DNA from: Citromicrobium bathyomarinum
Lineage (GTDB): Bacteria; Pseudomonadota; Alphaproteobacteria; Sphingomonadales; Sphingomonadaceae
Length of the DNA: 64,000 bases
Reading direction: 5' to 3'
Assembly: GCF_021021475.1 (NCBI RefSeq)
Contig: NZ_JAINWL010000004.1
Coordinates: 1 to 64,000, forward strand
How positions within the stretch are numbered: the first letter of the stretch is position 1; each line of letters opens with the position of its first letter. The notes under the pieces are model-generated. The model was given only the letters and a program-made list of their open reading frames with translations. It searched no databases and was not told the DNA's origin. This document shows, piece by piece, positions 7,448-14,959 of this stretch. Made by a program: the position numbers and the translations under genes.

Positions 7448-7954
7448 CTAGGGTTCAAGCATATCGTGTGCTGGTGGGATATTGGCAGCCAAATCGTCGT
7501 CATCGTCGTAGTCGGCGGCGCTCCATACGACCTCGCCAGTTTTTCGGTCACGCGTGATGAGAGCTGGACCATCAAGGCGATGAGGCTTTCCCTTCTCGTG
7601 ATATTCTTCGCGAAAAATCACTCCTGTTTCCGGGTCTATTTCCTGAAGTGCGGGCTTGCCGTCTTCGCGGTGAAGTCGCCCGTGATGAATCCAAGATTTG
7701 GAAGTGACTTTGCCGCTTTCAGGGTCTCTTCTGATAAAGGCCGGACCGTTATCCCGATGCCGTCGTCCGAACTGCCAATAGCCTTCCCTTATGACCACAC
7801 CGGAGTCTGCGTCCCAATCTAGCTCCGCCGGGCCGTGGTCTCGATGGAACCCATCAACGCCGTGAGGGCAAAGCCAACATTCTTGTAGCGGTTTGCCCGT
7901 TTGGCGATCCGTTATGACCCTTACCCGATACTCAAGTTCCTGCTCATCACTCAT
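7448..7954 (-). CDS. Repeat protein with 'HRxxGPA' units
   Basis: 168 residues from the ATG at 7954 (a TTG at 7960 is also possible). It is built from about four units of roughly 28-36 residues, each reading approximately HR.D/NGPA..-xxDxxxG-V..E/S-(W/Y)...G: FHRDHGPA, HRDNGPA, LHREDGKPA and HRLDGPA. Such units resemble MORN-like repeats seen in phage, viral and bacterial accessory proteins of unknown function. The tail is an Asp run (DYDDDDD) followed by a short acidic end. There is no signal peptide. Function unknown; a role in protein or membrane binding would be a guess. Confidence 0.6.
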   Translation of the reverse strand: MSDEQELEYRVRVITDRQTGKPLQECWLCPHGVDGFHRDHGPAELDWDADSGVVIREGYWQFGRRHRDNGPAFIRRDPESGKVTSKSWIHHGRLHREDGKPALQEIDPETGVIFREEYHEKGKPHRLDGPALITRDRKTGEVVWSAADYDDDDDLAANIPPAHDMLEP

Positions 7955-8012
7955 CCTCAATCATAGCATATTCGGAAAATAATATGCAAACTTATCAGTT
8001 ATTTATAGAAAA

Positions 8013-8045
8013 CTACCGGACGTCTACCTGACGGCTACCGGACGC
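8013..8045. repeat. Three direct 11-bp repeats
   Basis: CTACCGGACGT (8013-8023), CTACCTGACGG (8024-8034) and CTACCGGACGC (8035-8045) abut without spacers. The 11-bp period puts each unit roughly one helical turn from the next, as in iterons or cooperative operator sites. They lie in an AT-rich gap upstream of the 121-residue gene at 8171 and of the divergent repeat-protein gene. Confidence 0.7.
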
Positions 8046-8170
8046 GTACTTTGCGGTCGAAAATACGGCGCGGCATGAAACTGGTGCTTGGCGACGGCTG
8101 AGTGCGGGAGACCCCCGCGATGACCATTGGGAAGACCGCGCGGCTCTTTCTCCAGACAGGAGCAAGAGTG

Positions 8171-8536
8171 ATGACTAAGGGGATTATAATTACCAGAGCA
8201 GCGCTGCTGTTAAATCCCGCCTACAAGCACGCACTGGCTGTGCGTTTGGTCGAGGACGAGATGACGCGCGAGGGGAGTTTCCACTTCCTCATGCCCACCA
8301 TCCTCGATTTTCATGATGACGGCGGATTGCTGATCGACGAGGAACTCAAGACTATCGTTGTGGACGAGAACATCGTTGAGCGGGCTTATGGTTATGAGCT
8401 CACATACTCATGGACGACGGACATCAAGAAGTTCGCGACGCGAATGCCAAAGCGGCGCAGCCCGGCTAGGCTTCTGCTAAGATTTCAAGTTTGGGACGCT
8501 GCCTACCGCATAATCGATAGGCCCATAACGATATAA
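8171..8536 (+). CDS. Uncharacterised 121-residue protein
   Basis: 121 residues from the ATG at 8171, chosen for AGGAG at 8158-8162; earlier in-frame starts at 8102 and 8120 lack such a site. The sequence starts MTKGIIITR and contains a TILDFHDDGG segment and a basic C-terminal part (MPKRRSPARLLLRF). No family is recognised and no membrane segment is seen. A terminator hairpin follows immediately at 8547-8573. The three 11-bp repeats upstream may regulate it. Confidence 0.5.
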   Translation: MTKGIIITRAALLLNPAYKHALAVRLVEDEMTREGSFHFLMPTILDFHDDGGLLIDEELKTIVVDENIVERAYGYELTYSWTTDIKKFATRMPKRRSPARLLLRFQVWDAAYRIIDRPITI

Positions 8537-8546
8537 ACCAAATTTA

Positions 8547-8573
8547 GCGGGGCCGCTCTTGCGGCTCCGCTTT
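8547..8573 (+). terminator. Rho-independent terminator
   Basis: A 10-bp GC-rich stem with one mismatch (arms 8547-8556 and 8561-8570, loop TCTT) followed by TTTC, 10 bases after the stop of the 121-residue gene. It also abuts the stop of the convergent recombinase gene. Confidence 0.55.
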
Positions 8574-9100
8574 CATGCTCGCCGGATCATCGACTTGCCA
8601 GAAGTCTGTCGATGTATCCGGCGCTTCCGGCTCCTTCGCCAACCTCCAGCCGGAGGCCTTCCTAATGTAACGCCGCGCTTGCGGGCAGCCTCTAGCCCTA
8701 GCTTGGTTCGCTCGGATGCTAGCTGGCGCTCGAACTCAGCCAATGCCGCGAGCAGGTGGAAGATCAGCCTGCCGGACGCGGATGAGGTGTCGATGCGATC
8801 GGACAGCGATTCAAAATGGCAGCCGCGCTTCTCCAACCCCTCAACGATGTCGATCAGGTCGCGTAGCGAGCGCCCAAGGCGGTCGAGCCTCCAGACAAGC
8901 AGGGTGTCGCCAGCTCTAAGAGTGGACAGTGCTTTATCCAGCGCCGGGCGCGAGCGCTTGGAACCCGAAATGCCGTGGTCAGAAAATATGAAATCAAAGC
9001 CTGCGGCCTTAAGCGCATCGAGCTGGCCATCCATCACCTGATCGACGGTTGAGACGCGAGCGTAGGCTATACGGCGCGGGTTAGGGGTATTGGCGGTCAT
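8573..9100 (-). CDS. Small serine recombinase (resolvase/invertase), C-terminal DNA-binding domain lost
   Basis: 175 residues. The catalytic domain is intact: YARVS with nucleophile Ser17, DHGISG at 41-46, LVWRLDRLGRS at 68-78, the AALAEFERQ helix at 118-126 and the usual ERTKLGLEAARKRG linker. After GRPP at residue 150 the expected helix-turn-helix of ~45 residues is missing; instead comes a short basic tail (WRRSRKRR). I checked the other two frames downstream and found no displaced helix-turn-helix. Family members of this kind resolve or invert DNA segments. Without its DNA-binding domain it may be inactive or directed by another protein. The gene lies next to a perfect inverted repeat at 9168-9314. 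Confidence 0.85.
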   Translation of the reverse strand: MTANTPNPRRIAYARVSTVDQVMDGQLDALKAAGFDFIFSDHGISGSKRSRPALDKALSTLRAGDTLLVWRLDRLGRSLRDLIDIVEGLEKRGCHFESLSDRIDTSSASGRLIFHLLAALAEFERQLASERTKLGLEAARKRGVTLGRPPAGGWRRSRKRRIHRQTSGKSMIRRA

Positions 9101-9381
9101 GGGTCATTCCTCCTTTGGGGTTGAAAGAGGAATGACGGTGCGCGCTCATCTGCGGCTCACCGATGCGGAAAACGGTCCTTTTCGAAACGGCCAATTTCGA
9201 GCCGATCTTGGGAGGAGCGTATTGGCGCTAAAGCCTTGGAAATCCTCTCATTCCAAATTTACGCTCGCATAATACACCGTTGCGTATCATAAGGCAAGAA
9301 AAAGGACCGTTTTCAATAGGTTAAGCGCTTGAAGCCAATGGCTGATTTTCTCTCGTTTCTCGCGAAACGAAGGAGGCCAAC
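9101..9381. promoter_or_regulatory. Divergent promoter region with a perfect 15-bp inverted repeat
   Basis: This gap separates the divergent recombinase and exported-protein genes. GAAAACGGTCCTTTT (9168-9182) recurs exactly in inverted orientation at 9300-9314, enclosing 117 bases. The enclosed part includes CGCATAATAC, a possible -10 element, read toward the gene at 9382. A ribosome site AGGAGG (9371-9376) belongs to that gene. No target-site duplication flanks the repeat ends. Confidence 0.6.
9168..9314. repeat. Perfect 15-bp inverted repeat enclosing 117 bases
   Basis: Arms 9168-9182 and 9300-9314 are exact reverse complements. Candidates are recombination sites of an invertible segment, ends of a miniature element, or paired operators. 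Its position beside a recombinase gene makes the first idea worth testing, but nothing in one static sequence proves inversion. Confidence 0.7.
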
Positions 9382-9906
9382 ATGGCTGCACCAAAACTCA
9401 AGACTGCGTTATCAGCCGTTGCCGGAGCAACACTGGCTTTGACGCCCTTGACGGCGGCCAACAGCCAGCAGGTTCAGGATGTCTCCGTCACAAACATAGA
9501 TCAGATCAATCTGCCCATGCGCGATGCGCGCGGTATTCAGATCAGAGGCGTTCAGATGGCGGCTGCAATGGATTCTGAGGGGGGCCAGATCATGGTCTTT
9601 TTCGGCGATGATCCACGCGCCTTTGAAGCTGCCAAGCAGGGCGCACGTATGGCAATCGCGGATGGCGTGCCCTTGCGCGGCATGATGGTTGCCGATCCTG
9701 TGACGCCGGAAAGCGCTGGAGGCTCCCAGATTTCGGGAAGCGATCAGGTTACTTTTTATGCTGACGGGATTCTCACAGGAACGATCGATAACGCGGATCG
9801 CAATCCTGAGCGTCTGGCCCTGATGGTTCGTAGCGAGCTAAAGCGCGGTCAGGGCGTGCTGGAAAATGGCCGCCAGCTTGCCGCCAACACAGCCACTCTC
9901 AACTAG
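9382..9906 (+). CDS. Exported protein of unknown function
   Basis: 174 residues from an ATG with a strong AGGAGG site. A Sec-type signal peptide is clear: KLKTALSAVAGATLALTPL followed by a likely cleavage near residue 27 (TAANS-QQ). The mature part has a VQDVSVTNIDQINLPM segment and a mixed alpha/beta look; a FFGDDPRAFEAAKQGARMA helix region lies near 70-90. No cysteine pairs or catalytic motif. It sits in the transfer-gene block, so it may be a periplasmic piece of the transfer apparatus, though no T4SS family is recognised. Its end overlaps the convergent coiled-coil gene by 4 bases. Confidence 0.65.
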   Translation: MAAPKLKTALSAVAGATLALTPLTAANSQQVQDVSVTNIDQINLPMRDARGIQIRGVQMAAAMDSEGGQIMVFFGDDPRAFEAAKQGARMAIADGVPLRGMMVADPVTPESAGGSQISGSDQVTFYADGILTGTIDNADRNPERLALMVRSELKRGQGVLENGRQLAANTATLN

Positions 9907-10901
9907 ACATTCATGCCATTGCTCGTTGTGATCGACTGAGTAGGGACTTGATCCGCCTCTGGCTCGATCTCCTGCTGCGTGGCTGGCAAAGCATCATCGG
10001 CCGCAAAGGCGAATGTTGTGCTTAGTTCGCCGCTGGTCTGGGAGCCCATCGTGATCGTATCGGAATAAAGGCCAGCTCCGCCGTTTGCTAGGGCTGAGGT
10101 CGAAGCAAAGCTCGTCGTATCTTGGTCGAGGTCTTGTCCTTCCACAGCGGCGATCTGCACATCATCGTCAAGCTTGGTGGTCACGGCATCGGCGCTGAAT
10201 GTGCCTTTCTCGGCCTCGATCTTTTGCAATTCTAAGACTGCCTGATCCTCAGGCATGTTCTCGATCCGAGCGACTTCTGCATCCCTCTCGATCTCCGCCT
10301 TCTCTATATCGCGCTTATGTTCGGCAATATCGCCATCCATCCGCTGTAGAAGGCCGCGGATTGCGTCCGGATCATCACGGTCCACCGTGATGCCGTATTT
10401 CTTCTCATAAGCGCTGATTGTGGCCTCAAGCTCTTGGTCTTTCAGGCTGCCATCCTCATTCAGCTCTGGTTTCTCGCCGCTTTCCAGCTTGTCGAGGTGA
10501 TCCTGCACAAGCTCCTTGTCCTGCTCGATCTTGGCGATCTCTCCTTTGTGCCAGTCGATGCGCTCCTGATAGCGATGCAGAGTGAGCAAGAGGAGTTGAT
10601 CGCGATAGCTACGCTGCGCCTTCTCACGATTGGCTTTTTGCTGCGCCTGCAATTTGGAGGGGCCGAGTATCTCCGCATTGACGGAGCGATCCTCGCCCGC
10701 CTCGATCTGGCGGGCGGCGTTGATTATGCCGCGCTGAGCGCTGGCATCGGTAATAACGCCTGCGCTTGCATCGCGTGTGTTCTCATCGATTTCAGGTTCA
10801 AATTCGATCGCCATGTGAGCATGGCCGAATGATTGACGCAGACTGCCTTTCAGGCCGTCCGCCGCGTCACGATAACGCTGTGCATCCCCCACAACACTCA
10901 T
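9903..10901 (-). CDS. Coiled-coil protein of the mobile element
   Basis: 332 residues, acidic, with long heptad-like charged helices from about 85 to 235 (repeated Glu/Lys/Gln with Ile/Leu) and a low-complexity Ser/Thr/Ala tail. There is no membrane helix or catalytic motif. The ATG at 10901 has a GGGGAG site 5 bases upstream. It lies between the relaxase block and the coupling gene, and is therefore likely a core gene of this element type rather than cargo; relaxosome or regulatory scaffolding is possible, not shown. Confidence 0.6.
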   Translation of the reverse strand: MSVVGDAQRYRDAADGLKGSLRQSFGHAHMAIEFEPEIDENTRDASAGVITDASAQRGIINAARQIEAGEDRSVNAEILGPSKLQAQQKANREKAQRSYRDQLLLLTLHRYQERIDWHKGEIAKIEQDKELVQDHLDKLESGEKPELNEDGSLKDQELEATISAYEKKYGITVDRDDPDAIRGLLQRMDGDIAEHKRDIEKAEIERDAEVARIENMPEDQAVLELQKIEAEKGTFSADAVTTKLDDDVQIAAVEGQDLDQDTTSFASTSALANGGAGLYSDTITMGSQTSGELSTTFAFAADDALPATQQEIEPEADQVPTQSITTSNGMNV

Positions 10902-11052
10902 AATCTCCCCATTCTGCCCGTTGGCCGGACTATCTTGTTCAAGTCACGGGTTTTCCCGCGTACCTAAAAAAGTATAGTCGATGCGGGTTAGTATTATGTT
11001 AAGTATAGATAAAATTTTGCTAAAATTTGAAATACTTAGGTCCGGCGGTGGT

Positions 11053-11550
11053 CTAGCTTTCGCCCGGATAGCTTTCAAGGAAATCCATCATCGCCTTCCA
11101 TTCATCCGGGCAGGCCGTTTTGCGTCGTCCGGTGCGCCAGTTTGAGATTTTGACAGCCGTAAGATTGGGGGCGATGCCCGCCATTCGCTTGGCGATCTCG
11201 GTAGGACCGTATGCAGTGCGCTCGATCTGCCTTTCCAGCTCGGCTTTCATCTCTTCTGTAAGAGTGACACGCTTGCGATGTTCGCGCGTGCCGGGGGCTT
11301 TGTCTGGTAAGCTCGCGAGGGTTGCGATCAGCGCGTTCCATGCCTCTTTGAGGAGCTGGGCCTTCTTGCCCGCCGCAAGCTGACGGATCAGCAGCGCGTC
11401 GATCTCAATTCCAGTCCGTTCAAGCACGCGATACCGCACCCCCATGGATGACAGGCCTGTGCGCTCCAGCTCCTGACTGAGCTGGCCGATCTCCGCTTCG
11501 CTGATTGTATGGATCATCTGAGGGGGCGTTTCGCCCGGCATTTTCGGCAT
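11053..11550 (-). CDS. Uncharacterised element protein, possible DNA-binding regulator
   Basis: Up to 165 residues; starts at 11550, 11541 or 11517 are all possible and none has a good ribosome site. The C-terminal half has a pattern like a helix-turn-helix: YGPTEIAKRMAGIAPNLTAVKISNWRTG split over about 113-140, where a helix, a turn and a basic recognition-like helix follow each other, then RRKTACPDEW. The N-terminal half is helical with LSQELERTGL. I infer DNA binding from this pattern only. It is divergent from the small membrane-protein gene at 11706. Confidence 0.5.
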   Translation of the reverse strand: MPKMPGETPPQMIHTISEAEIGQLSQELERTGLSSMGVRYRVLERTGIEIDALLIRQLAAGKKAQLLKEAWNALIATLASLPDKAPGTREHRKRVTLTEEMKAELERQIERTAYGPTEIAKRMAGIAPNLTAVKISNWRTGRRKTACPDEWKAMMDFLESYPGES

Positions 11551-11705
11551 TGAGCAGCGCGGTTGTTGTTATCGTTCTGGCTGCTCCATTTTACGGGATT
11601 CGGCCTTCGTCATCAATCAGCCTATCCCCCCCTTCGTGCTGGGCCATGAGATTAGGGTCGCCCCGAAAGCGGATCATTGGGGTCCGCTCATCGGGAGACT
11701 CTCTC

Positions 11706-12002
11706 ATGATCGGCAAAACCCAAGATAAGGAAGCCGCCCGCAACATCTTTATGAGTTCGGCCAAAGGGCTGGCGAATGTAGCGGCATTTGCCGCCGCGTT
11801 TCTGCTGACACCGAAATTCCACGAGTGGTCCATTCCGTGGGTCATGGAATTCACCGTACAGAACTACGGCGAGGGTTGGGCTGGGTTATTCTGGTATCTC
11901 TGGTGGGGCATCTGTGCCGCTGGCATTGTCTTCCTGACGCGCGCTACGCTTGCAACGGCAATCCTGTTCGGCGCGCTGGCGATTGCGACGCGCATTTTCT
12001 AG
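11706..12002 (+). CDS. Small membrane protein of the mobile element (98 aa)
   Basis: 98 residues from the ATG at 11706, which has GGGAGA 8 bases upstream; longer frames starting near 11505 overlap the divergent gene and are rejected. Hydrophobic segments at about 20-35, 54-73 and 75-95 suggest two or three membrane helices. The sequence between them holds WSIPWVMEF. It is the only plus-strand gene between the convergent blocks here. Function unknown; conserved small membrane proteins are common in conjugative elements, which is only contextual support. Confidence 0.55.
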   Translation: MIGKTQDKEAARNIFMSSAKGLANVAAFAAAFLLTPKFHEWSIPWVMEFTVQNYGEGWAGLFWYLWWGICAAGIVFLTRATLATAILFGALAIATRIF

Positions 12003-12026
12003 CGATCTGCGCCAACATGATCCCGG

Positions 12027-12881
12027 CTAATAGAGCGTTTTGAACGAAGCCGGGATCGTGAAACGCTGAAAGTATGGCGGTCGCCTAGAGCGGTTCATCG
12101 CATCCCAATACATAGCAAAGGCGATCGGATCGGTGACCTCGGCTGGAACGTGATATCCATAGAGTGGGAGGAAGTCGGTCGCGCGTGGATCTCGGTGATA
12201 TGAGCGCTGAAACTCCGGCTGCAAATAGTCATAGATCGCCCAGCGGATGTTGTTCAGGAACTCCGCTATCAGGCTCGAATGATAGATGAACATGCCATCG
12301 AAGAACCAATCGAAGAATGTTTCCAGACCTAGATAGCTCTGCTGTTCATCAATGGTTACTCCCGCATTTTCCAAGATCACCCGGAGCCGTCTGGCGTTAG
12401 CTTCAAGGCGGGCGAGACTGTGCTTGGAGATATCACCGCACATTTTTAGGTAGAGCAGCCGTTCGATCTCGATGTCTGCGACCACGTCGATAGGGTGAAG
12501 ATTTACGCCTTCGGTGCGAAAAGCCCCCTCCAACCAGCTTGCGAAGGCCTCGACCGCTTCGTGGAGCTGGCTGGTATTTCCGCCAAAATGGGGCTTCGTG
12601 CACACTTGCCGGAGGTGGAAGAGAAACGTTTTGTCGGACGGGCGAACGTTGTCGGGAACGGGCAGCAATCCGAGCGGTACTTTTTTGGATTTGTAAGGGC
12701 TGACCTGTGACAGAAAGTCGCCAAGCAAAACGAGGAAGAGCCGTGCATGGGCATTCGTTTCGAACATCAAGTTCGAAAGCTCTCGTTTCTCTGTTTTGCA
12801 GAACATGGCCCAATTGACCATGTTGTCGATCATCTCCCAAGCCGAGTTGAGAATAATGATCTCGCGTTCCTGATCGTTCAT
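12027..12881 (-). CDS. Uncharacterised 284-residue protein
   Basis: A soluble, mostly helical protein rich in aromatics near its C-terminus (FFDWFFDGMFIYHSS around 206-220). A segment KMCGDISKHSLARLEANAR (about 147-165) resembles the DIxKH helix seen in some HEPN-like helical bundles, but the RxxxxH motif is absent, so I do not name it HEPN. It follows the relaxase on the same strand after 28 bases and may share its transcript. Ribosome-site support for the ATG at 12881 is weak. Confidence 0.55.
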   Translation of the reverse strand: MNDQEREIIILNSAWEMIDNMVNWAMFCKTEKRELSNLMFETNAHARLFLVLLGDFLSQVSPYKSKKVPLGLLPVPDNVRPSDKTFLFHLRQVCTKPHFGGNTSQLHEAVEAFASWLEGAFRTEGVNLHPIDVVADIEIERLLYLKMCGDISKHSLARLEANARRLRVILENAGVTIDEQQSYLGLETFFDWFFDGMFIYHSSLIAEFLNNIRWAIYDYLQPEFQRSYHRDPRATDFLPLYGYHVPAEVTDPIAFAMYWDAMNRSRRPPYFQRFTIPASFKTLY

Positions 12882-12909
12882 TGAAAGATCATATCATCAT
12901 GGGCGAGAG

Positions 12910-14340
12910 CTAATCCAGTTCGTGCCCAATATCCGGATCAATCTGCGATCCATTATCGCGCGGGATACCTGAACGACCCCGTTGCTGGGCTTCTAGCCAC
13001 GCGAGGCGGTCAGAGCTTACAGATCGGCGGCTTTCTGAGCTCCTTTCCCTATTCGTTGATTGCCTGTCCTGTCGCTGCTCGCTCGGGCTGTTCGCTTTAA
13101 GCCATTCGATGCGAGCAGAGCTGCGATCCGGCACGGCTTCTAGCTGTTGCGAGAGATCGCGATAAATCTCATCAATCCGCGCTTCGTGGCGCGCTCGGAC
13201 CTCCAGGATTTGGCTTTGCAGAGTACGGCGCTCGGCTAGTTGCGCCTCAATCATTGCCTGCCGCTGCCTCTGATCGCGCTTCAGGGCCTCATAGGCTTCA
13301 AGCTCGTTGTGGCGGCGAAGCTCGGCCTTGCGGCCTGTCAGCTTATCCCAAAGCCCAGCCACGCCAATGCGGAAGCGTTCCGCTCGCGCACGCTGCTCGT
13401 TCTCGTGCCGGGCGGATTGGCCCATATCCATCCGCTGACGTTCGAGCCTTTGGTCTGCCGTGAGTTCTTGCCGCTGCTCGTTTAGCGGTTGCAGGGCGTT
13501 GTCCCGTTCGGTTTCTGCTTGCGGAATAAGCTTCGCGAGGACTGGACCGACGGTCTTGGCGATGTGGACCCGAGTTTGTTCAAGGCTGCGCAGCTCTCGG
13601 TCTTCGCCAAGCCGCTCGCGCACCTCCTTGGTCTTCCGGCTGAGGAGCCGCGGCAGCGCCATGATCTCACCTCGCCATGTGGACACGACGAAGCGGCCTC
13701 TGTCGCCGCGCGCGAGGTAAAGTCCGCGCTGCTCCAAGGCCTGTTGCAAAGTCTTGCTATTGTCAGAGACCGCCCAAGCTTCCTGTGCGAGCATCTTGAT
13801 GTGTTTCGGGTCACGGCCCTCCCGCTTCGCTTGCTGGTAGAGGGCAAGATCAAAGTTTCGTGGGTCACGGCTCTCACGGTCCACGTAGCCATCGGGTAGT
13901 CGCCATCCGTTCTCCAAATACGCTGCCTTCGATATCTCTTTCAGCTTCATTTTGAAAAACGGCAGCGGGATAACCGTCATGCGCTCGGAATCGATCCGGC
14001 TGACCACGAGATGGGCGTGCCTCCGGTTCTCCTTCTCATGGAAGATGAGCGCGTGCGGCTGACCTTTCAGGCCATTTGCCTCCATGATCTGATCTGCCGT
14101 CCGTTCGAATAATTCGACATCGGCTGTTGCCTCTTCCGGTGGTGAAAGCGAGACGCTGAAAAGCGGCTTCTGGGAGCGCAGACCTGCGCTCATCGCCTGC
14201 ACCTCGCGCATGGCTTCGCTCAAGTCGGAAGACATGAAGCCCTCGACCCGATGCGTCTCGATTTGGTCGTTGTCCCGCTCATTCAGCAGGTGTTTTGCCA
14301 AGGCCATCGGCGTGCCACGCGCTGACGCTTTCAGGATCAT
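12910..14340 (-). CDS. Relaxase/mobilization nuclease, tyrosine-poor alphaproteobacterial type
   Basis: 476 residues. The N-terminal ~250 residues form the relaxase domain: MILKASARGT start, AKHLLN at 15-20, FHEKENRRHAHLVVSRID at 100-117 with the metal-type His101, His108 and His110, and DPRNFDLALYQQAKREGRD further on. No Tyr occurs before residue 141, so the usual motif-I tyrosine is absent and His17 is the natural candidate nucleophile, compare MobM-type histidine relaxases. The C-terminal half is a long Arg/Gln/Glu-rich coiled coil. It overlaps the MobC-like gene by ATGA. It should nick the element at oriT and pilot the strand to the coupling protein. Confidence 0.85.
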   Translation of the reverse strand: MILKASARGTPMALAKHLLNERDNDQIETHRVEGFMSSDLSEAMREVQAMSAGLRSQKPLFSVSLSPPEEATADVELFERTADQIMEANGLKGQPHALIFHEKENRRHAHLVVSRIDSERMTVIPLPFFKMKLKEISKAAYLENGWRLPDGYVDRESRDPRNFDLALYQQAKREGRDPKHIKMLAQEAWAVSDNSKTLQQALEQRGLYLARGDRGRFVVSTWRGEIMALPRLLSRKTKEVRERLGEDRELRSLEQTRVHIAKTVGPVLAKLIPQAETERDNALQPLNEQRQELTADQRLERQRMDMGQSARHENEQRARAERFRIGVAGLWDKLTGRKAELRRHNELEAYEALKRDQRQRQAMIEAQLAERRTLQSQILEVRARHEARIDEIYRDLSQQLEAVPDRSSARIEWLKANSPSEQRQDRQSTNRERSSESRRSVSSDRLAWLEAQQRGRSGIPRDNGSQIDPDIGHELD

Positions 14341-14714
14341 GATGGACTGCGTTTGCCGAGGGCGCGCATCAGCAGGTCTCGGATTGTTCGAAGGTAACTG
14401 ACTGCTTCTTCGATCATCGCCTTGGTCGTATCATCGGCCACGAGCGAACCGGAATTTGCTGCCTTGGCGAGTTGATTGAGATTGTTCGCGATGCGCGAGA
14501 TGCCGAGCAAAGCAAGAATCCGACCGAGTGCTTCATGGTCGCGCACCGGAAATTTGCCACGGCTTCTCGGCGGTGGACTATCAGGATCAAAGACGCGCCA
14601 TTTGATGTACGCGCCAAGCGGCATGCCTGCGGCATCGTGCTCCAGTCGCGCACGCTCTTCACCTGTCAGACGCAGGCAAAAAGGAGGGGGGCGTTTGGGT
14701 CTGTCGTTCGGCAT
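14337..14714 (-). CDS. MobC-like relaxosome accessory protein
   Basis: 125 residues from the ATG at 14714; an ATG at 14747 would add 11 residues, and neither has a ribosome site. A ribbon-helix-helix-like N-terminal part (FCLRLTGEERARLEHDAAGM) is followed by the hallmark of MobC-type proteins, LGISRIANNLNQLAKAAN (about 70-87). Such proteins bind near oriT and help the relaxase open the strands. Its stop overlaps the relaxase start (ATGA), so the two are translated as a unit. Confidence 0.75.
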   Translation of the reverse strand: MPNDRPKRPPPFCLRLTGEERARLEHDAAGMPLGAYIKWRVFDPDSPPPRSRGKFPVRDHEALGRILALLGISRIANNLNQLAKAANSGSLVADDTTKAMIEEAVSYLRTIRDLLMRALGKRSPS

Positions 14715-14959
14715 CGGCTGCAAAGAAAAAGCGCACCACACCAGCATCGGTGAGATGCGGGCATGATGCGCACGATTGTGGTTGGAATTGGGGGCTTAGG
14801 AGAAACTGCGAGCTTTAAGGCTCAGGTGGGTCTGTACCGTCAAAAAAGCCTTCTGGAAGCTCCGCAAGCGCGTTACTCCAGTCAGCCAGCGTCTCGAAGA
14901 GGGTGTTCAAACTCTCTCCGTCCGGGCGCGCCACAGCAACAATCCGGGGGGAACGAACG
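14715..14959. other. Candidate oriT and right boundary zone of the mobile element
   Basis: The stretch upstream of the MobC-relaxase pair is where oriT usually lies, and it separates element genes from chromosomal genes. I see no strong inverted repeat and no familiar nick consensus, so oriT is placed by position only. The chromosomal gene at 14960 begins right after it. The attachment site cannot be pinned down because the left end is outside the window. Confidence 0.3.
14815..14934 (-). pseudogene. Possible remnant of a VapB/AbrB-type antitoxin
   Basis: A minus-strand frame ending at 14815 reads ARPDGESLNTLFETLADW and then ALAELPEGFFDG-TDPPEP. The pattern (LF-x-L, Pro-Glu-x-Phe-Phe, acidic-Pro tail) resembles the toxin-binding tail of VapB-type antitoxins. 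The frame can start only at a GTG at 14934 or at non-standard codons and is blocked by a stop near 14965, so the DNA-binding N-terminus is missing. No toxin gene follows. It may be a scar of the insertion event, or chance. Confidence 0.3.

Noticed and set aside
12027-12881. A second HEPN protein
   Set aside because: Only a faint DIxKH helix similarity; the RxxxxH motif is missing.
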